From the NCBI GenBank assembly GCA_013423325.1, contig BLJB01000464.1, positions 1-11,993 on the forward strand: 11,993 nucleotides of DNA, given 5' to 3'. The position numbers were made by a program, and so were the translations under genes. Below are positions 8,739 to 11,993 of this stretch, piece after piece (the stretch's first letter is position 1; each line of letters begins with the position of its first letter). Origin of the DNA: Usnea hakonensis (lineage: Eukaryota > Ascomycota > Lecanoromycetes > Lecanorales > Parmeliaceae). The notes beneath the pieces are model-generated. The model did no database searches. It saw only the letters and a program-made list of their open reading frames with translations, and was not told the origin of the DNA.

Positions 8739-8962
8739 ATTAAGTCTTAATACCGAGATCTCTCTAATCTAGTAGTAAAAAGAAGAAAAAGAATAGAAAA
8801 AAAAGAGAAAAAAAATATTACGCGTACCCCCCTCTTCTCCCCCCCCCCTCCCTCTTTTTTTTATTTACGCGTTTACGTATTTTCTTTTTCTTTTTTCTTT
8901 CTATTTTTCTTTCTCTTTTTATTACTAGAGTAGAGAAATCTTAGTATTAAGACTTAACCCCG
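8739..8962. repeat. Central foldback of the hAT-like element with purine/pyrimidine arms and a C-rich apex
   Basis: The left arm (8739-8826: boundary motif, CTAGTAGTAAAAAG, purine-rich tract, ACGCGTA) is the inverted counterpart of the right arm (8863-8962: ACGCGT, pyrimidine-rich tract, TTTTTATTACTAG, boundary motif). The apex, 8827-8862, is a 36-base pure pyrimidine run including C10 at 8839-8848. Mirror-like purine/pyrimidine arms with a C-rich loop could adopt hairpin, triplex or i-motif forms. That is inference from composition. Confidence 0.75.
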
Positions 8963-9173
8963 AAATAAATAGAAGTCTTTATTAAATAAGACTCTTTTTA
9001 TTAAATAAGACTCTTTCTATTTAATAAGATTCTTTCTATTTAATAAAACTCTTTCTATTTAATAAGACTCTTTCTATTAAATAAGACTTTTAAAGAGAGG
9101 TAGTAACTAGAAAGATTACTAGAATTCGGGGGGGGGAGGCTATACGGGGGGCCGGTATTAAGACTTAACCCCG
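8942..9173. repeat. Module F2 inside the hAT-like element, with 19-bp tandem units
   Basis: The module is bounded by direct copies of the boundary motif at 8942-8962 and 9152-9173. It contains tandem units of about 19 bp related to AAGACTCTTTCTATTAAAT, starting at 8988, 9007, 9026, 9045, 9064 and 9083, then the AACTAGAAAGATTACTAG motif at 9105-9122 and a G-rich stretch. Read in reverse, its right end matches the left end of F1 (8239-8301). Confidence 0.75.
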
Positions 9174-9203
9174 AAATATAGGGGGGGCTAAAGGGGGGGC
9201 CGT
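9128..9203 (+). repeat. G-tract cluster with G-quadruplex potential
   Basis: Runs of six or more G occur at about 9128-9136, 9146-9151, 9181-9187 and 9193-9199 on the + strand within 76 bases. Another follows at about 9487-9494. Homopolymer G/C holds no CA or TG and so is invisible to RIP, which may explain why these tracts stay GC-rich. Confidence 0.65.
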
Positions 9204-9211
9204 ACGGAGAC

Positions 9212-9528
9212 CCGGTATTAAGATTTAACCCCGAAATAGATAGAAGTCTTTATTAAATAAGACTCTTTATTTAATAAGACTCTTTATTTAATAAGACTCT
9301 TTATTAAATAAGACTCTTTATTAAATAAGACTCTTTATTAAATAAGACTCTTTATTAAGTAAGACTCTTTTTATTAAATAAGACTCTTTCTATTAAATAA
9401 GACTCTTAAAGAGAAGTAATAACTAGAAAGATAACTAGAATTCGGGGAGAAGGCCGTATAGGGGCCGTATAAAGGGGGAGACTAGAGGGGGGGGCCGTAT
9501 AGGAGGCCGGTATTAAGTCTTAAAGCCG
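9212..9528. repeat. Module F3 inside the hAT-like element, with 17-bp tandem units
   Basis: This is a second direct copy of the F2 arrangement: boundary motif at 9212-9233, tandem units, AACTAGAAAGATAACTAG at 9421-9438, G-rich stretch, boundary motif variant at 9507-9528. The units (AAGACTCTTTATTAAAT-like) start at 9259, 9276, 9293, 9310, 9327, 9344 and 9361 at 17-bp spacing, then 9380 and 9399 at 19-bp spacing. They share ACTCTTTATTA in the same orientation with the 8371-8557 array, which suggests a common unit ancestor. Confidence 0.75.
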
Positions 9529-9728
9529 ATATCCGAGACTAAATCCTTAGGTCGATAGACTTCGAGACGGGTACCCGTTCTTAATAGATATCTACCCTAA
9601 GACCCGGACCTATAGATAGGTACCCGTTAAGTACCCGCTCTATATATAAGACCCGATCTAGATCTAACCCTTCTAAGATCCGACCTACGCGCGGGTTAGA
9701 TTAAAGAGTTAAATTTTAGATCTAACCT

Positions 9729-9746
9729 AACCCTTTCCGAGGCGTA
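9729..9746 (-). repeat. Right terminal inverted repeat
   Basis: AACCCTTTCCGAGGCGTA ends here and is the exact reverse complement of the left 18 bases at 8076-8093. Confidence 0.82.
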
Positions 9747-9754
9747 ATTTAAGT
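9747..9754. repeat. Right 8-bp target-site duplication of the hAT-like element
   Basis: ATTTAAGT is identical to 8068-8075 and directly adjacent to the right terminal inverted repeat. Confidence 0.82.
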
Positions 9755-10100
9755 AAATAAGAGTCGAAATAGCTAAGTTTTCCTAGAAGACGAATTAAGA
9801 TACTAGTCTTATAGTAGACTAATTAGATTTAGCCCTTTCTAGAAAGTAAGCTTAGAAAGCTATATAATACTACTATAATATTTTCTAGTAGCCTTTATTA
9901 ATTAGATAGTATTATAAAAGTAAATTTAATTATTATTTAGAAAGATAGATAGAAATATTAGAATAATTTATTAAATTAGAAGCTTATATTATCTAGTATA
10001 TATATAGTTATTAAGAAAGAATTATTATAATATATAAATCTTTCTAGATTTTATAAATTTCTATTAAAGATTTATATATTATTATTTCTAAATTATGACT
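9755..10100. other. Unidentified AT-rich, RIP-damaged region right of the hAT-like element
   Basis: This is the continuation of the 7114-8067 sequence once the hAT-like insertion is removed. I recognise no gene or RNA. CA and TG are absent until ATGA at 10095, where the less damaged zone in front of LINE1 copy B begins. Confidence 0.45.
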
Positions 10101-10141
10101 CTTAATAAAAGTAATATATGATCTTCTCAGGACTTTGAGAG

Positions 10142-11680
10142 ATGATGGAAGGACGATCATTCCAATCCATAGTTGACAGCGGCAACGAGGCGTACGAGGC
10201 ACGTAAACGACTTAGGGTAGGGGCAGAGGGGAGTAAGGCGAACGATAGGGGTAGAGGAGGCAAGGCGGTAGTAGAAGAAACGCGTTAAGAATACGCGACC
10301 TAGGCCCCTAACTAGCTAGTAAAGGGGGCGACTAATAAAAGGAACCTCGAGAGAAGCTAGATAAATAGGAAGGAATAAGCGAGTAACGCTATCGCTATAT
10401 TAGAAGCTATTAAAAATACGCTATTTAGAGAGCTAAGCGCGGCCGTATAGGAAGCGTATATAAAGAATCTAGAAGATACCTAGACCTTTATTAAAGGATA
10501 GTAAATCGACCTCGAAACCTACGCGTAGAGGGAAGTACGTAGATCCTAGAGCCTAGTAGATAGTAGGGCGAGTACTCTAACCCTCTAGGGCTCCCTAGGG
10601 GGATACTAGAGCAAAGGTAACCCCTTTACGGGGTTACTAATATAGGACTCGAGGAGAGGGCCAGTAGTATAGGCCTAAAAAAAGATAACGGAAGAGTCTA
10701 GGCGGATAAGATAACTCCTAGTTAGAATAGAGAAGGAAGGGGAGAGGATATCTATTATAGGGGTAACTAGCGAAAATCTCGTCGCGTCCTTTAAGATAGT
10801 AGGATACGTATCGGAAGATATCGTAATAGCGCGGCGACTAAAGAGTAGGAATATAGAACTTTAGATAGCTAGCGCGAAGGCGAAGGAGCTCCTAGAGGGA
10901 GACCTAACCTAGGCTACTAAGAAATTTAAGATCGCGAAGGTAGTAAAGAGGACCTATACTATAGTAGTATACGGGATAAAAATTAAGGTAATAGATACGG
11001 AGAATAAGGAAGCCGTAAAAAGGAAGATATAAGAGGATAACGGGAGATTATACCTAGACCTTAACGTAGTAAAGGCGAAGTAGATGGCGAGCGCGAGGAG
11101 ACCGGCTCTAGGAGGGGGTAAGAAAAGATATTCGTTACTAATTATTAACGTTGCTATAGAAGAAATAGCCTCTAGGCTAGTACTAAGAGACCTAGTTAAG
11201 GCGGGGGAGGCGAAGGAGGTATCGTACTATATATACGGAGCGGTATAGTACTTCAACTACTAGGAGTAGGGCCATATAGCTACCTACTACAAAAATAAGA
11301 CTAGATATACCGAGTATAACTAGAAGCACGATACTAGGGAGTATAGCAAGGTAGCTCCGGGAGCCTATAGAGTATACGCGGCGTATAATAGTAGGGGCCA
11401 CGTAGCGTACTAGAGAATATACCCGAGAAAGAGGTAAGAGATTAAGAAGGTTACGAGAAAGCTAATACTAAGACTAATAATAGCCTCTAATCTAGAAGGG
11501 GTAAAGCCTACTAAAGCGTCGAGGACTATTAATAGATTTACGGTAATCCCGTCTAGGAAGAAGAGAATACGAGATACGACTAACGCGGGAAGCGGTCGCG
11601 AAGAAGAAGACTACGGGACGCTTAGAAAAGCTTCTAGAATAGGAAGACTAGGAAAGTTTATAATAAAAAAGGCCGGCTAA
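10142..11680 (+). pseudogene. LINE1 ORF1 (gag-like zinc-knuckle protein), full length with original start, RIP-broken
   Basis: The start is ATG ATG at 10142-10147, preceded in frame by TGA at 10136-10138, so this start is well supported. The first 48 codons are open (M-M-E-G-R-S-F-Q-S-I-V-D ...), then TAA at 10286 is the first of many RIP-type stops. The phase holds for 512 codons to TAA at 11678-11680, close to the length expected for a Tad-type ORF1. The first third is charged and low in hydrophobic content, the middle (about 10730-11130) is a mixed globular region, and 11249-11422 holds three Cys/His knuckles. Knuckle 1 (C-x2-C-x3-G-H-x4-C) has His CAT at 11273 and its three Cys codons now TAC at 11249, 11258 and 11288. 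Knuckle 2 has Cys-to-Tyr at 11306, 11315 and 11342 with His at 11327. Knuckle 3 ends at 11420. Inferred role: RNA binding in the retrotransposition particle. Confidence 0.87.
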
Positions 11681-11993
11681 ATATCGCTAAGGATTCTACC
11701 CGGAATAGGAATCTATAGACTAACGGGGGTAGCCTAACTATCTAAGACCTAGGAGGTCTAGATACGAGACGCCTAAGAATAGAACTCCTAGATACTAGCT
11801 TCCTTATAATAGAAAGCTAGACCCTAATAATACTATAGTATAATATAAGAGATAAACTAGGAATAATAATAGCGCTACTTAACGACCTAGAGATAAAGTA
11901 GGCTAATATCTTAGTAATCTAGAAACCTTAGTAGAATATATATACGAAGTTATTATATAACCCTAGAACTAGCGAATTCTTCCTATTATATAG
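11681..11993 (+). pseudogene. LINE1 ORF2, start of endonuclease domain, cut by the window edge
   Basis: The same phase as in copy A (codons starting at 11824 ...) reads L-I-I-L-stop-Y-N-I-R and then A-N-I-L-V-I-stop-K-P, the opening of the apurinic-type endonuclease. Copy A has A-D-V-L-A-I at the second site. Here GAC is AAT and GCG is GTA, adding missense damage. ORF1 and ORF2 are in different phases. The ORF2 start cannot be fixed. Confidence 0.8.

Larger units (their letters stand above)
8076..9746. mobile_element. Non-autonomous hAT-like DNA transposon with nested foldback interior
   Basis: The ends are inverted copies: TACGCCTCGGAAAGGGTT starts at 8076, and its complement ends at 9746. 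Weaker inverted similarity extends inward to about 8260 and 9507; examples are GATCTTAGAAGGGTTA at 8109 against 9665-9680, and TAGGTCCGGGTCT near 8180 against about 9600-9612. The 8-bp flanking duplication and the GGGT(C/A)GGGT-rich subterminal repeats fit the hAT superfamily. A terminal CA would have become the TA now seen. No transposase is recognisable, so it must have depended on a partner. The interior is built of repeated modules, minisatellites and homopolymer tracts, listed separately. Class is inferred from ends and duplication only. Confidence 0.8.
10120..11993 (+). mobile_element. LINE1 copy B: 5' half of a second copy, with a RIP-spared 5' end
   Basis: It carries the 5' end, complete-length ORF1 and the start of ORF2; the 3' part runs off the window. 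From 11134 on it aligns to window position 1 onward at a constant offset of 11133 with no net indel, and the sampled differences are almost all C/T or G/A. The exact 5' boundary is not visible. I place it between about 10098 and 10141, where AT-rich DNA gives way to sequence with normal CA/TG content. Together with copy A it implies an element of about 5.2-5.3 kb. Confidence 0.85.

Noticed and set aside
10159..10169. Eleven bases (ATTCCAATCCA) shared between LINE1 copy B ORF1 and the LINE1 copy A tail at 4223-4233
   Set aside because: One copy is coding sequence and the other a simple-repeat tail, with no flanking similarity. Most likely chance, visible because both lie in RIP-spared islands.
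11192..11401. 69-codon open frame on the minus strand, similar to the one at 59-268
   Set aside because: It is the same antisense shadow in LINE1 copy B. Similarity between the two reflects the repeat, not a conserved small protein.

Overview
The window looks like heterochromatic repeat DNA from a filamentous ascomycete (Pezizomycotina) that has undergone repeat-induced point mutation (RIP). The main evidence is that the dinucleotides CA and TG are almost absent: my by-eye tally is roughly 65-75 of both together in 12 kb. TA and CTAG are everywhere, and recognisable retrotransposon reading frames keep phase for hundreds of codons while filled with TAG/TAA. Substitutions are what C-to-T change in CA context on either strand predicts: Trp/Gln to stop, Cys to Tyr, His to Tyr, Asp to Asn, ATG to ATA. 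I see no intact host gene, tRNA, rRNA or CRISPR array.

Layout. (1) 1-4239: a Tad/jockey-like non-LTR retrotransposon ('LINE1 copy A', + strand), entered inside ORF1 and running through ORF2 (endonuclease, reverse transcriptase, C-terminal Cys/His motif) to a short CCAAT-type 3' tail. (2) 4238-6107: a second, more AT-rich LINE family ('LINE2 copy 1', + strand) that starts abruptly in the RT palm, directly against the LINE1 tail, and ends in a TAAT-type tail. (3) 6108-6605: AT-rich spacer of about 500 bp. (4) 6606-7113: a short 5'-truncated LINE2 copy on the - strand, so the two LINE2 copies are tail to tail and make a large inverted repeat. (5) 7114-8067 and 9755-about 10100: AT-rich RIP-damaged DNA that I cannot identify, split by (6) 8068-9754: a non-autonomous hAT-like DNA transposon of 1671 bp with an 8-bp target duplication, terminal inverted repeats and an elaborate interior of nested foldbacks, 17-bp and 19-bp minisatellites and G/C homopolymer tracts. 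(7) About 10120-11993: LINE1 copy B (+ strand), with a nearly undamaged 5' end and the original ORF1 start codon at 10142, running into ORF2 where the window stops.

Window positions 1-860 and 11134-11993 are homologous direct repeats with a constant offset of 11133, so no net indel separates the two LINE1 copies there. Joining the two implies a full LINE1 length of about 5.2-5.3 kb. The genes do not work together as a live system. The window is a graveyard of nested elements, and its interest lies in where RIP did and did not act and in the fold-back architecture of the hAT-like element.
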